A stretch of 64,000 bases of DNA from Actinobacteria bacterium OV320 (GTDB taxonomy: Bacteria > Actinomycetota > Actinomycetes > Streptomycetales > Streptomycetaceae). The notes under the pieces were generated by a model. It did no database searches, was not told where the DNA came from, and saw only the letters and a list, made by a program, of their open reading frames with translations. Location: NCBI GenBank assembly GCA_001298545.1, contig LJCX01000028.1, positions 744,001 through 808,000 of the forward strand, given 5' to 3'. A program made the position numbers and the translations under genes. Positions 34,702 to 43,431 of this stretch are shown piece after piece. Position 1 is the first letter of the stretch. Each line of letters starts with the position of its first letter.

Positions 34702-35012
34702 GGCTCGACCCCCTCAACGACGGGGCTCGACGGCCCCAGGTTGACACGCGTTCATGATCCAGGACGGTCTCTCCGTGGAGAGCCCGTCGTAGGGCTCCCA
34801 CGGTACCTGAGCCCACGCCCGTACGGTACGTCGCCCGTAGCACGCGCGTGTGCGCAGCACCTTTCGGTCGCCCCGTCCTCGCTGGTCAGTGGCGATTTTA
34901 ACCACTTATCGGCGGCCGACCCGCCGGGAAGAGTGAGAGTTCTCTCCAACTTTCCTCCCGGCGGTACCGCGGAGACCCCCTCAGGGGTCGCCGCGGGGCC
35001 CTGCGGCGAGGG
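34702..35012. promoter_or_regulatory. Intergenic region between vdh and DUF3073
   Basis: 311 bases. Holds the vdh terminator (34967-34996) and the promoter area of the DUF3073 gene, including an AT-rich GATTTTAACCACTTAT near 34894. No gene is supported. Confidence 0.4.
34967..34996 (-). terminator. Hairpin terminator after vdh
   Basis: CCGCGGAGACCCC (34967-34979) and GGGGTCGCCGCGG (34984-34996) pair with one mismatch around a CTCA loop. Confidence 0.75.
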
Positions 35013-36113
35013 TCACCAGCCGCGCGCCTGGGCGGCCTCGTGCATCCGCTGTTCGGCGATCCGGTCGGCCGCGGCGGCCGGCGGAATACCGTCCGCCTTC
35101 GCACGAGCGAAGATGGCCAGCGTGGTGTCGAAGATCTTCGCGGCCTTGGCCTTGCACCGCTCGAAGTCGAAACCGTGCAGCTCGTCGGCGACCTGGATGA
35201 CGCCGCCGGCGTTCACCACGTAGTCCGGCGCGTAGAGGATCCCGCGGTCGGCGAGGTCCTTCTCCACCCCCGGGTGGGCGAGCTGGTTGTTGGCCGCGCC
35301 ACAGACGATCTTCGCCGTCAGCACCGGCACGGAGTCGTCGCTCAGCGCACCGCCGAGCGCGCAGGGCGCGTAGATGTCGAGCCCGTCGATCTCGATCAGG
35401 CGCTCGGTGTCGGCGACCACCCTCACCGAGGGGTGCTTGTCGGCGATCCGCCGGACGGCTTCCTGGCGCACATCCGTGATCACGACCCGGGCGCCCTCCG
35501 CCAGCAGGTGCTCCACCAGGTGGTGGCCGACCTTGCCGACGCCCGCGATGCCGACCGTGCGGTCCCGCAGCGACGGGTCGCCCCACAGGTGCTGCGCGGA
35601 GGCCCGCATGCCCTGGTAGACACCGAAGGCGGTCAGCACGGACGAGTCGCCGGCCCCGCCGTTCTCCGGTGAGCGCCCGGTCGTCCAGCGGCACTCGCGG
35701 GCCACGACGTCCATGTCGGCGACGTAGGTGCCGACATCGCAGGCGGTCACGTACCGACCGCCGAGCGAGGCCACGAAACGGCCGTACGCGAGCAGCAGCG
35801 CTTCGGTCTTGATCGTGTCGGGATCGCCGATGATCACGGCCTTGCCGCCGCCGTGGTCCAGCCCGGCCATGGCGTTCTTGTACGACATCCCGCGCGCGAG
35901 GTTCAGCGCGTCGGCGACGGCCTCCGCCTCGGTCGCGTACGGGTAGAAGCGGGTACCGCCGAGGGCCGGGCCCAGGGCGGTGGAGTGGAGGGCGATGACG
36001 GCCTTGAGGCCGCTGGCGCGGTCCTGGCAGAGCACGACTTGCTCATGGCCACCCTGGTCCGAGTGGAACAGGGTGTGCAGTACATCAGCAGGTGCGCCGG
36101 AAACGTCGGTCAC
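35013..36113 (-). CDS. vdh: Valine (Leu/Phe/Val-family) dehydrogenase
   Basis: 366 residues; NAD-dependent oxidative deamination of branched-chain amino acids, supplying acyl-CoA precursors for branched fatty acids and polyketides. Catalytic lysines are in SYKNA (Lys79) and GGGKAVI (Lys91). The Rossmann motif is GIAGVGKVGHHL and the substrate pocket shows ANNQLA. GTG 36113 follows GGGAG by eight bases. The gene is divergent from the conserved gene upstream of bldC, as known for Streptomyces vdh. Confidence 0.93.
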   Translation of the reverse strand: MTDVSGAPADVLHTLFHSDQGGHEQVVLCQDRASGLKAVIALHSTALGPALGGTRFYPYATEAEAVADALNLARGMSYKNAMAGLDHGGGKAVIIGDPDTIKTEALLLAYGRFVASLGGRYVTACDVGTYVADMDVVARECRWTTGRSPENGGAGDSSVLTAFGVYQGMRASAQHLWGDPSLRDRTVGIAGVGKVGHHLVEHLLAEGARVVITDVRQEAVRRIADKHPSVRVVADTERLIEIDGLDIYAPCALGGALSDDSVPVLTAKIVCGAANNQLAHPGVEKDLADRGILYAPDYVVNAGGVIQVADELHGFDFERCKAKAAKIFDTTLAIFARAKADGIPPAAAADRIAEQRMHEAAQARGW

Positions 36114-36301
36114 TGTGGTGACTCCCGGGTATCGAGCGGCGGTCGGGACGCAGGCACCGTAAGGGTGGCGGGCCTGATGGACTGAGAGTAGAGCCTGCCC
36201 GGCCCGCCGACCTCGCAGTGTCGGGGATCACCTTCTCCCGGAGTACCGCCGTGGGACGATTCGCAGGGTTTCCCGATCGGCCGAAGGGGGAGGGAGCAGG
36301 C

Positions 36302-37144
36302 GTGCCCAAGGTGTCCTCGGTGGTCGTTCCGTACGCGGTCTATCTGCGTGTGTACGAGCCGCTGGCCGCCTTCTCCGAGCCCGAGCGCACCCACTGGGCG
36401 CGCTACGCCGGCCGCCCCGAGCTCCCCTCCTACCAGGACGAGCTGCGCCGCTCGCTGGCCGACCTGCTGCCCACCCCGCCGGTCGCGGTGCCCGTGCACG
36501 AGAGCGGCGACGCGTTCCTGGCCCAGGTGGACGGGCTGCTCTGTGTCTGCCCCTGGCGCACCCGGCTGCGCGGCTGGCTGGCCCTGGCGGAGCTGGACGA
36601 GGAGCTGCCCCGGCCGGTCCTGGAGGCGGCACTGCCCGAGGTCGTACGCCTGGAGGCCGCCAAGGACCACGAGCGGTGGCTGGAACGCAACCCCGATGCC
36701 CGCCCCTGGATCCGTACCGCCGTCTGGCAGGTGCCCCTGAACTGGTTCGTGCTCGTCTCCGACGAGGAGCGGGAGTACGAGAAGGGGACGGCGGAGGTGG
36801 CCCCCGTGCTGCGCTACCGCACTCCGATGGTGCAGGCGCGGCGCAGGGTGGCCCGGTCGCTGCGGACGCTGAAGGACACCATGGACGGCGGGCCGCTCGT
36901 CGAGGGCCTGGTGGACGTGGGGCGCTGGCTCGAGGAGTTCCACCCGCGTTCGCTGGTGGAACTGGATTACGGCGGTCTGGTGCACGTGCTGCCGGCGGGT
37001 GATCTGGAGGACGATCACTCGGCGAAGGACGTGGCCGAGGGCATCGAGGCGCTGCGGGTCGGCGACGGCGTGGCGGCGGGCGAGGCGTACGCCCGGCTCG
37101 TGGAGCGGTGGCGTTCCGTACGGGAGCGGCGCTCGGCGAACTGA
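36302..37144 (+). CDS. Conserved actinobacterial protein upstream of bldC
   Basis: 280 residues, soluble, without recognisable enzyme motif. It starts VPKVSSVVVPYAVYLRVYEP and has several Trp-rich stretches (WLERNPDARPWIRTAVWQVP). GTG 36302 follows GGGAGGGAGCAGG closely. Its fixed place between vdh and bldC in Streptomyces suggests a housekeeping or developmental role, but no function can be read from the sequence. Confidence 0.75.
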   Translation: MPKVSSVVVPYAVYLRVYEPLAAFSEPERTHWARYAGRPELPSYQDELRRSLADLLPTPPVAVPVHESGDAFLAQVDGLLCVCPWRTRLRGWLALAELDEELPRPVLEAALPEVVRLEAAKDHERWLERNPDARPWIRTAVWQVPLNWFVLVSDEEREYEKGTAEVAPVLRYRTPMVQARRRVARSLRTLKDTMDGGPLVEGLVDVGRWLEEFHPRSLVELDYGGLVHVLPAGDLEDDHSAKDVAEGIEALRVGDGVAAGEAYARLVERWRSVRERRSAN

Positions 37145-37748
37145 CGGCCGCCGTGGGCCCGCACGGCCGCCGACCTCCCGCGCTTGCTGTGATCTGACGA
37201 TGTGACAGACGCGACAGCGCTTTCGTTAGTGACGTACGTCACGGCCGTGAAGCAGTGGAACAGCGTACGGTCAACCGCACTTCACGGAACTGACGGGACG
37301 TAGGTCCCGATCCGGGCTTATGTCGCAAGGGTGATGGAACGCACGTACACGGCCCTTGCGTCGGTTGCCCCTCCTCGTGCCAAAATAGGACAAGGAGTCC
37401 GGGGAGGGCTCCGTCCGCCTGCTTATGCTCCACTGTGGGGGGAAATCTCAGCATTGCAGCGCTTTGGGGGGTCTGGTGCCTCCTGATCGTCCTGTGACTG
37501 ATCGTCACAGTGGCGTGACTGTCCGCTATGGCATGGTCCATCGGCTTCCGTCGCCGATGAACACCTGGGGGGCAATTCCATCGGTTTGGCCGACGCGGCT
37601 GGACGGATGGTGTAGTTGTAGTGCCGAGGACAAGCCGTTCGTCCTATAACCGACTCGACTCGCGTCCGCCATTTCGGGCAACGCGGGTCAAGGTGCAGAA
37701 TTTAGAGGAAAGAACCGAGAAGGTTCGGTTCTCCCGAGGAGGCCGCTC
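37145..37748. promoter_or_regulatory. 604-bp bldC upstream region
   Basis: Unusually long noncoding region. It contains the palindrome GTGACGTACGTCAC (37229-37242) and the dyad CTGTGAC-TGATC-GTCACAG (37492-37510). The bldC ribosome binding site GAGGAGG lies at its end. A 74-codon open frame at 37425-37649 has no ribosome binding site and looks accidental. A long structured leader or several promoters are both possible. Confidence 0.5.
37229..37242. promoter_or_regulatory. Crp-like palindrome GTGAC-N4-GTCAC
   Basis: GTGACGTACGTCAC is a perfect 14-base palindrome that fits the Streptomyces Crp consensus GTG-N6-GNCAC. It lies 85 bases after the upstream gene and about 507 bases before the bldC start. 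Confidence 0.45.
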
Positions 37749-37955
37749 ATGACCGCTCGCACCCCTGATGCTGAGCCGCTGCTGACCCCGGCTGAGGTCG
37801 CCACCATGTTCCGCGTCGACCCCAAGACGGTCACGCGGTGGGCGAAGGCCGGCAAGCTCACATCGATTCGTACGCTCGGCGGACATCGCCGTTATCGCGA
37901 GGCCGAGGTCCGCGCACTGCTTGCGGGTATCCCGCAGCAGCGCAGCGAGGCCTGA
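37749..37955 (+). CDS. bldC: Developmental regulator BldC (MerR-like helix-turn-helix)
   Basis: 68 residues, almost entirely one MerR-type winged helix-turn-helix: LTPAEVATMFRVDPKTVTRW followed by AGKLTSIRTLGGHRRYREAEV. BldC binds direct repeats cooperatively and delays entry into development in Streptomyces. It lacks the effector and dimerisation domains of ordinary MerR proteins, as is typical. ATG 37749 has GAGGAGG upstream. A canonical terminator follows. Confidence 0.97.
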   Translation: MTARTPDAEPLLTPAEVATMFRVDPKTVTRWAKAGKLTSIRTLGGHRRYREAEVRALLAGIPQQRSEA

Positions 37956-38445
37956 ACAAGTGAATAACCGGGCAACACGTCAGGTCCCCCAACCTGTTCG
38001 GACGCCCGAAACCTAGCTACAAGCGACGTGGGTCCTGCCCCAACAGGCCCCTCGCCCACTGGGAACGTCGTCGATCGCGCTGGACTCCGCCGGGTCCAGC
38101 GCGATCTTTTTTGTGCGCTTGAGACAGCTTGAGGGTGCTCGGCGGGTTGTATCAGGTGGCTCTGTGAGCGGCCTTGTCGGAGTCTGAGGAGGCTCTGGGA
38201 GGGTTCCGGGGGGCATCCTCCGGAGTGGTGCAATTGCACATATAAAATTGACCAGTTGTAGGAGCCTGGTAAGAACCCGGGTTTTCAAAACTCATGCCGT
38301 GACACCCGTCACATGCCAGGAGCCTTGTTGCCTCTGGCTCATGTGCGCTAAAGGAGGCTCGCGTTCCAGCTCCCCACGCGGGTACGGCCGTTGGCGGACG
38401 CGAGCGCGGGCGCCGGCGCGGCCGGAGGCCATGAGGGCGCCCGGA
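37956..38445. promoter_or_regulatory. Intergenic region after bldC
   Basis: 490 bases. Holds the bldC terminator, an AT-rich patch with the palindrome GTGCAATTGCAC (38228-38239) followed by TATAAAATTG, and a GTGACACCCGTCAC dyad (38299-38312). No gene is supported. Confidence 0.4.
38073..38112 (+). terminator. Rho-independent terminator of bldC
   Basis: Arms GATCGCGCTGGAC (38073-38085) and GTCCAGCGCGATC (38094-38106), eight-base loop, then TTTTTT (38107-38112). It is the most classical intrinsic terminator in the window. Confidence 0.95.
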
Positions 38446-38637
38446 TCACGCCGTCGAGGGGGTCTCGCCCTCCACGGCCCCCTCAGGGGCCTCCGGGCCC
38501 CGTGGGGCGCCGTCCATGGCCAGCCGCAGCAAGCGGTGGCAGATCGGGCAGTGGCGGGTCAGATGCCGGTAGGGGGTCGCGGCCGACGGGTGCGCGCGAA
38601 GCAGTGCCCGCGTCTCGTGCCTGACCGATGCCGCCAT
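38446..38637 (-). CDS. Small DUF6274-like protein with a CxxC
   Basis: 63 residues. RHETRALLRAHPSAATPYRH and RHCPICHRLLRLAMD resemble a small streptomycete family (DUF6274 as I recall). The HCPIC-H arrangement could bind a metal. ATG 38637 has GGAGGTGGGG directly upstream, which supports it as a real gene. Function unknown. Confidence 0.65.
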   Translation of the reverse strand: MAASVRHETRALLRAHPSAATPYRHLTRHCPICHRLLRLAMDGAPRGPEAPEGAVEGETPSTA

Positions 38638-38766
38638 GCCCCACCTCCGTCGGGGGCCACGCGAGAACGGGCCTTGGCTTCTGGGGTACCGGCGGAAGCT
38701 GACGGCGTCAAGGGAGCGGTCGAGGGAGCGGATCGAGGGAATGGGTCGAGGGAGTGGTGGACAACG

Positions 38767-38800
38767 CAGAGAGCCCGGATCCGAAGATCCGGGCTCTCTG
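38767..38800 (-). terminator. Hairpin terminator after tRNA-Asp
   Basis: Arms CAGAGAGCCCGGATC (38767-38781) and GATCCGGGCTCTCTG (38786-38800) around a CGAA loop, just downstream of the minus-strand tRNA-Asp. Confidence 0.9.
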
Positions 38801-38814
38801 TCACTCTTTCACTG

Positions 38815-38889
38815 CGGTCCTGACGGGATTTGAACCCGCGGCCTCCACCTTGACAGGGTGGCGAGCACTCCAAACTGCTCCACAGGACC
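38815..38889 (-). tRNA. tRNA-Asp (GUC)
   Basis: Acceptor GGTCCTG/CAGGACC, anticodon stem CCACC with loop CTGTCAA (anticodon GTC), T-arm GCGGGTTCAAATCCCG. Identical to the copy at 43166. CCA not encoded. Confidence 0.95.
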
Positions 38890-38983
38890 AGGTTTTGCGG
38901 CACTTGATGTTGCGTTGCGCTGCGAGAAGGACTGTACAGGAGGGTGAGCCCGGTGGTCGAACTCACCCTCCGTGCGGGAGCCG

Positions 38984-41900
38984 TTACGGCGCCAGCGCGT
39001 CGATCGCCTTCACGATCCGCTTGTCGGAGACCGCGTACGCCGTGCCCAGCGCGTGGGCGAAATAGCTGACCCGGAGCTCCTCGATCATCCAGCGGACGTC
39101 CAGGACCTGCTGGGGAACCGGCCGGCCCTGTGGCAGCTGCTCCAGCAGCCACGCGTACTCGTCCTGCATCTCGTGGACCTTCTCCATGCGGCTGGTGTCC
39201 CGCTGGACGCCGGTGGGCATCTGCTGGAGCCGCCGGTCCGCGGCCACCAGGTAGCGCATGAGGTCGGGCAGGCGGCGCAGCCCCGCCCAGGTCACGAAGC
39301 CGGGCTTCACGAGGGCGTCCAGCTGTTTGCGCACGTCCGCCAGGTTCGCGAGCAGCACGGGGCTGCGTACGCCCTTCAGGCGGCGCTCACAGGCCTGCCA
39401 GGCGGCCAGGACCTGCTGCACCTGCCCGACCGTCCGCACCGTCGTGTCGACGATCTCCGCGCGCACCTTTTCGTAGAGCTTCCGGTACGACTCCTCGTCC
39501 CAGGCCGGACCGCCGAAGTCGGCGATCAGCCGGTCCGCCGCCGCCATCGCGCAGTCGTCGAACAGCGCCTGGATCGAGCCGTGCGGATTCGCGGACAGCG
39601 CGAGCTTCTGGGCGTTCGTCAGCTTCTCGGATGCGAACTTTGCCGGATTGACCGGGATGGTGCGCAGGATCAGCCGGCGCGTGCCCTTCCACATCGCCTC
39701 CGCCTGCTCCGCCTCCGTGTCGAAGAGGCGCACGGACACGGTGTCGCCGTCGTCGACGAGCGCCGGATACGCCTTCACCGGCTGGCCCGCGCGGCGGGTC
39801 TCGAAGACGCGGGCGAGCGAGCCGATCGTCCAGTCCGTCAGGCCCGAACGCTCCAGGGACTCGCCGCCCTGCCGTTCGGCGGTGGCCGCGGCCGCCTGCG
39901 AGATGGCCTGCCTCGCCTTCGGTCTCAACCGCAGCTTCAGGGCTTCGAGATCCTTGTCCTCGGCCAGGTTGCGGCGCCGCTCGTCGACGATCCGGAAGGT
40001 GATCCTCAGATGGTCGGGGAGCCGCGACCAGTCGAAGTCGTCGGCCTCGAACGGGACGCCGACCATGCGCTTCAGCTCACGCGCCATGGTCGTCGTGAGC
40101 GGCTCCTGAAGGGGCACCGCCCGGTCCAGGAAACGCTTCGCGAAGTTCGGCGCGGGTACGTAGTGGCGGCGGATCGGCTTGGGGAGGGAACGGATCAGCT
40201 CCGTGACGACCTCCTCGCGCAGACCCGGGATCTGCCAGTCGAAGCCCTCGTCCGTGACCTGGTTGAGGACATGGAGCGGGATGTGGACGGTCACGCCGTC
40301 CGCGTCCGCGCCCGGCTCGAACTGGTACGTCACCCGGAACTTCAGCTGACCTTGCCGCCAGGAGTCCGGATAGTCGGCCTTGGTGACGGCCTCCGCCGAC
40401 TCCCGGATGAGCATCTCCCGCTCGAAGTCCAGGTGATCGGGCTGCTCGTGCCGCTTGTGCTTCCACCACGAGTCGAAGTGCGCGCCGGACACGACGTGTT
40501 CGGGCACCCGCTGGTCGTAGAAGTCGAACAGCGTCTCGTCGTCCACCACGATGTCCCGGCGCCGGGCACGGTGCTCCAGCTCCTCGACCTCGCTGAGGAG
40601 CCGGCGGTTGTCGGCGAAGAACTTGTGGTGCGTGCGCCAGTCGCCCTCGACCAGCGCGTTGCGGATGAACAGGTCGCGGGAGGTCTCCGGGTCGATCCGC
40701 CCGTAGTTGACCTTCCGCTGGGCGATGATCGGGACGCCGTACAGCGTGACCTTCTCGTCCGCCATGACGGCCGCCTGGTCCTTCTCCCAGCGCGGCTCGC
40801 TGTACGTCCGCTTCAGCAGATGCCCGGCGAGCGGCTCGACCCACTCCGGCTCGATCTTCGCGTTGACGCGGGCCCACAGCCGGCTCGTCTCCACCAGCTC
40901 GGCGGACATCACGAAGCGCGGCTGCTTCTTGAAGAGGGCCGAACCCGGGAAGATCGCGAACTTGGCGCTCCGCGCACCCAGGTACTCGTTCTTGTTGCCG
41001 TCCTTCACGTCCTTCATGCCGATGTGCGAGAGCAGCCCGGCGAGGAGCGAGACATGGACACTCTGCTCGGGCGCGTCCTCCTCGTTCAGATGGATCCCCA
41101 TCTGCTTGGCGACCGTGCGGAGCTGCGAGTAGATGTCCTGCCACTCACGGATGCGCAGGAAGTTCAGGTACTCCTGCTTGCACATACGCCGGAAGGAGGA
41201 GGAGCCGCGCTCCTTCTGCTGCTCGCGCACGTACCGCCACAGGTTGAGATAGGCGAGGAAGTCGCTGGTCTCGTCCTTGAAGCGGGCGTGCTGCTGGTCG
41301 GCCTGGGTCTGCTTCTCGGCCGGGCGCTCGCGCGGGTCCTGGATGGACAGCGCGGCGGCTATCACCATGACCTCGCGGACACAGCCGTTCTTGTCGGCCT
41401 CCAGGACCATCCGCGCGAGGCGCGGGTCGACGGGCAGCTGGGCCAGCTTGCGGCCGGTCTGGGTGAGCCGGCGGCGGGGGTCCTTCTCGGCCGGGTCCAG
41501 CGCGTTCAGCTCCTGGAGCAGCTGCACGCCGTCGCGGATGTTGCGGTGGTCCGGCGGGTCGATGAAGGGGAACTTCTCGATGTCGCCGAGGCCCGCCGCG
41601 GTCATCTGGAGGATGACGCTGGCCAGGTTCGTACGGAGGATCTCGGCGTCCGTGAACTCCGGGCGGGCGACGAAGTCGTCCTCGTCGTACAGCCGGATGC
41701 AGATGCCGTCACTCGTCCGGCCGCAGCGGCCCTTGCGCTGGTTGGCGCTCGCCTGCGAGATCGGCTCGATGGGCAGGCGCTGGACCTTGGTGCGGTGGCT
41801 GTAGCGGCTGATGCGGGCGAAGCCGGGGTCGATGACGTACTTGATGCCCGGCACGGTCAGGGAGGTCTCGGCCACGTTCGTCGCCAGAACGATCCTGCGG

Positions 41901-42952
41901 CCCGTGTGCTGCTGGAACACCCGGTGCTGCTCGGCGTGCGAGAGCCGGGCATAGAGGGGCAGCACTTCCGTGAAGCGGTACTTCTTCTTCTCCAGCGCGT
42001 CGGCCGTGTCCCGGATCTCCCGCTCACCGGAGAGGAAGACGAGGATGTCGCCCTTCCCTTCGGACTGGAGCTCCTCGACGGCATCGCAGATCGCGGTGAT
42101 CTGGTCGCGGTCGGCGTCGTCGGAGTCCTCTTCGAGGAGCGGCCGGTAGCGGACCTCCACCGGGTACGTCCGCCCGCTGACCTCGACGATCGGGGCTTCG
42201 CCGAAGTGCCGGGAGAAACGCTCCGGGTCGATGGTCGCGGAGGTGATGACGACCTTGAGATCCGGGCGGCGGGGGAGCAGCTGGGCGAGATAGCCCAGCA
42301 GGAAGTCGATGTTGAGGGACCGCTCGTGGGCCTCGTCGATGATGATCGTGTCGTACGCGCGCAGCTCGCGGTCGGTCTGGATCTCCGCGAGGAGGATGCC
42401 GTCCGTCATCAGCTTCACGAAGGTGGCGTCCGGGTTCACCTGGTCGGTGAACCGCACCTTCCAGCCGACGGCCTCGCCGAGCGGTGTCCTGAGTTCCTCG
42501 GCGACCCGCTCGGCCACGGTGCGCGCGGCGATCCGACGGGGCTGCGTGTGCCCGATCATGCCGCGGACGCCGCGCCCCAGCTCGAGACAGATCTTGGGGA
42601 TCTGGGTGGTCTTGCCGGACCCGGTCTCACCGGCGACGATGACGACCTGGTGATCACGGATGGCGGCCGCGATCTCGTCCTTCTTCTGGCTGACCGGAAG
42701 CTGCTCGGGGTACGAGACGGCGGGCACCCGGCCGCGCCGCAGGACCATCCGCTCCTCGACCTGTGCGACCTCCGCCTCGATCTCGGCGAGGACGGCCGCA
42801 CGGGCTTCCGGCTTGCGGATCCTGCGCGCGCCTTCGAGCCTGCGCCCGAGCCGGTGCGCGTCGCGCAGGGACAGCTCGGTCAGGCGGGGGGCGAGGTCGC
42901 CGAGGGCGGGAGTGCCCGGAGCGGAGGCGCCGGGAGTGGGGTGCGTAGACAT
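38984..42952 (-). CDS. hrpA: ATP-dependent RNA helicase HrpA
   Basis: 1322 residues, the usual HrpA length. Walker A GETGSGKT (108-115), DEAH at 206-209 (IIIDEAHERS), SAT motif ITSATIDPE, and QRKGRCGR of motif VI. HA2, OB-fold and a long DUF3418-type C-terminal region follow. It acts in RNA processing or ribosome rescue. It lies downstream of a tRNA cluster on the same strand but is separated from it by a strong terminator. Confidence 0.95.
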   Translation of the reverse strand: MSTHPTPGASAPGTPALGDLAPRLTELSLRDAHRLGRRLEGARRIRKPEARAAVLAEIEAEVAQVEERMVLRRGRVPAVSYPEQLPVSQKKDEIAAAIRDHQVVIVAGETGSGKTTQIPKICLELGRGVRGMIGHTQPRRIAARTVAERVAEELRTPLGEAVGWKVRFTDQVNPDATFVKLMTDGILLAEIQTDRELRAYDTIIIDEAHERSLNIDFLLGYLAQLLPRRPDLKVVITSATIDPERFSRHFGEAPIVEVSGRTYPVEVRYRPLLEEDSDDADRDQITAICDAVEELQSEGKGDILVFLSGEREIRDTADALEKKKYRFTEVLPLYARLSHAEQHRVFQQHTGRRIVLATNVAETSLTVPGIKYVIDPGFARISRYSHRTKVQRLPIEPISQASANQRKGRCGRTSDGICIRLYDEDDFVARPEFTDAEILRTNLASVILQMTAAGLGDIEKFPFIDPPDHRNIRDGVQLLQELNALDPAEKDPRRRLTQTGRKLAQLPVDPRLARMVLEADKNGCVREVMVIAAALSIQDPRERPAEKQTQADQQHARFKDETSDFLAYLNLWRYVREQQKERGSSSFRRMCKQEYLNFLRIREWQDIYSQLRTVAKQMGIHLNEEDAPEQSVHVSLLAGLLSHIGMKDVKDGNKNEYLGARSAKFAIFPGSALFKKQPRFVMSAELVETSRLWARVNAKIEPEWVEPLAGHLLKRTYSEPRWEKDQAAVMADEKVTLYGVPIIAQRKVNYGRIDPETSRDLFIRNALVEGDWRTHHKFFADNRRLLSEVEELEHRARRRDIVVDDETLFDFYDQRVPEHVVSGAHFDSWWKHKRHEQPDHLDFEREMLIRESAEAVTKADYPDSWRQGQLKFRVTYQFEPGADADGVTVHIPLHVLNQVTDEGFDWQIPGLREEVVTELIRSLPKPIRRHYVPAPNFAKRFLDRAVPLQEPLTTTMARELKRMVGVPFEADDFDWSRLPDHLRITFRIVDERRRNLAEDKDLEALKLRLRPKARQAISQAAAATAERQGGESLERSGLTDWTIGSLARVFETRRAGQPVKAYPALVDDGDTVSVRLFDTEAEQAEAMWKGTRRLILRTIPVNPAKFASEKLTNAQKLALSANPHGSIQALFDDCAMAAADRLIADFGGPAWDEESYRKLYEKVRAEIVDTTVRTVGQVQQVLAAWQACERRLKGVRSPVLLANLADVRKQLDALVKPGFVTWAGLRRLPDLMRYLVAADRRLQQMPTGVQRDTSRMEKVHEMQDEYAWLLEQLPQGRPVPQQVLDVRWMIEELRVSYFAHALGTAYAVSDKRIVKAIDALAP

Positions 42953-43026
42953 ACGCGATCCAGGATCTCATCTCGGCGAAAGAAGGGGCGAGTGCTTTTG
43001 GGCCCGCCCCGTCCGACGCGCAGCGA

Positions 43027-43062
43027 CGAAAACCCCCTCCGGTCGCCCGGAGGGGGTTTTCG
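43027..43062. terminator. Bidirectional hairpin terminator
   Basis: Sixteen-base arms, CGAAAACCCCCTCCGG (43027-43042) and its complement (43047-43062), with a TCGC loop. It separates the tRNA cluster from hrpA; both sides end in A/T runs. Confidence 0.92.
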
Positions 43063-43068
43063 TTCTTG

Positions 43069-43142
43069 TGGCTGGGGCCGGGGTCGAACCGGCGACCTAT
43101 CGCTTTTCAGGCGATCGCTCGTACCAACTGAGCTACCCAGCC
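43069..43142 (-). tRNA. tRNA-Phe (GAA)
   Basis: Acceptor GGCTGGG/CCCAGCC, D-arm AGCTCAGTTGGTACGAGC, anticodon stem ATCGC with loop CTGAAAA (anticodon GAA), T-arm CCGGTTCGACCCCGG. Confidence 0.95.
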
Positions 43143-43165
43143 ACGAGGTTTCAGTGAAACCTCAG

Positions 43166-43240
43166 CGGTCCTGACGGGATTTGAACCCGCGGCCTCCACC
43201 TTGACAGGGTGGCGAGCACTCCAAACTGCTCCACAGGACC
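43166..43240 (-). tRNA. tRNA-Asp (GUC), second copy
   Basis: Same 75-base sequence as the tRNA at 38815-38889, anticodon GTC. Lies between tRNA-Glu and tRNA-Phe in one probable transcript. Confidence 0.95.
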
Positions 43241-43278
43241 AAGCTGTTGTGTACGACAGTGTCGCACACGGTGTTGCG

Positions 43279-43351
43279 TGCCCCCAACGGGATTCGAACC
43301 CGTGCTACCGCCTTGAAAGGGCGGCGTCCTAGGCCGCTAGACGATGAGGGC
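43279..43351 (-). tRNA. tRNA-Glu (UUC)
   Basis: Acceptor GCCCTCA paired with TGGGGGC, anticodon stem CCGCC with loop CTTTCAA (anticodon TTC), T-arm CGGGTTCGAATCCCG. First of the Glu-Asp-Phe cluster. Confidence 0.95.
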
Positions 43352-43431
43352 TATCGGCCCGCCTGGGCGCTTCTCAGCGCGTCGGGGACGTCATGAGCAT
43401 ATGGGATGGCGGGGGGTATCGCCAAAACGGT

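Noticed and set aside
37425..37649. 74-codon frame in the bldC leader
   Set aside because: No ribosome binding site and no protein-like composition; overlaps the 37492 dyad.
38972..43174. 1400-codon open frame on the plus strand
   Set aside because: It is the antisense of hrpA and of tRNA genes; composition is Arg/Val/Gly/Leu-rich as expected from a GC-rich shadow frame.
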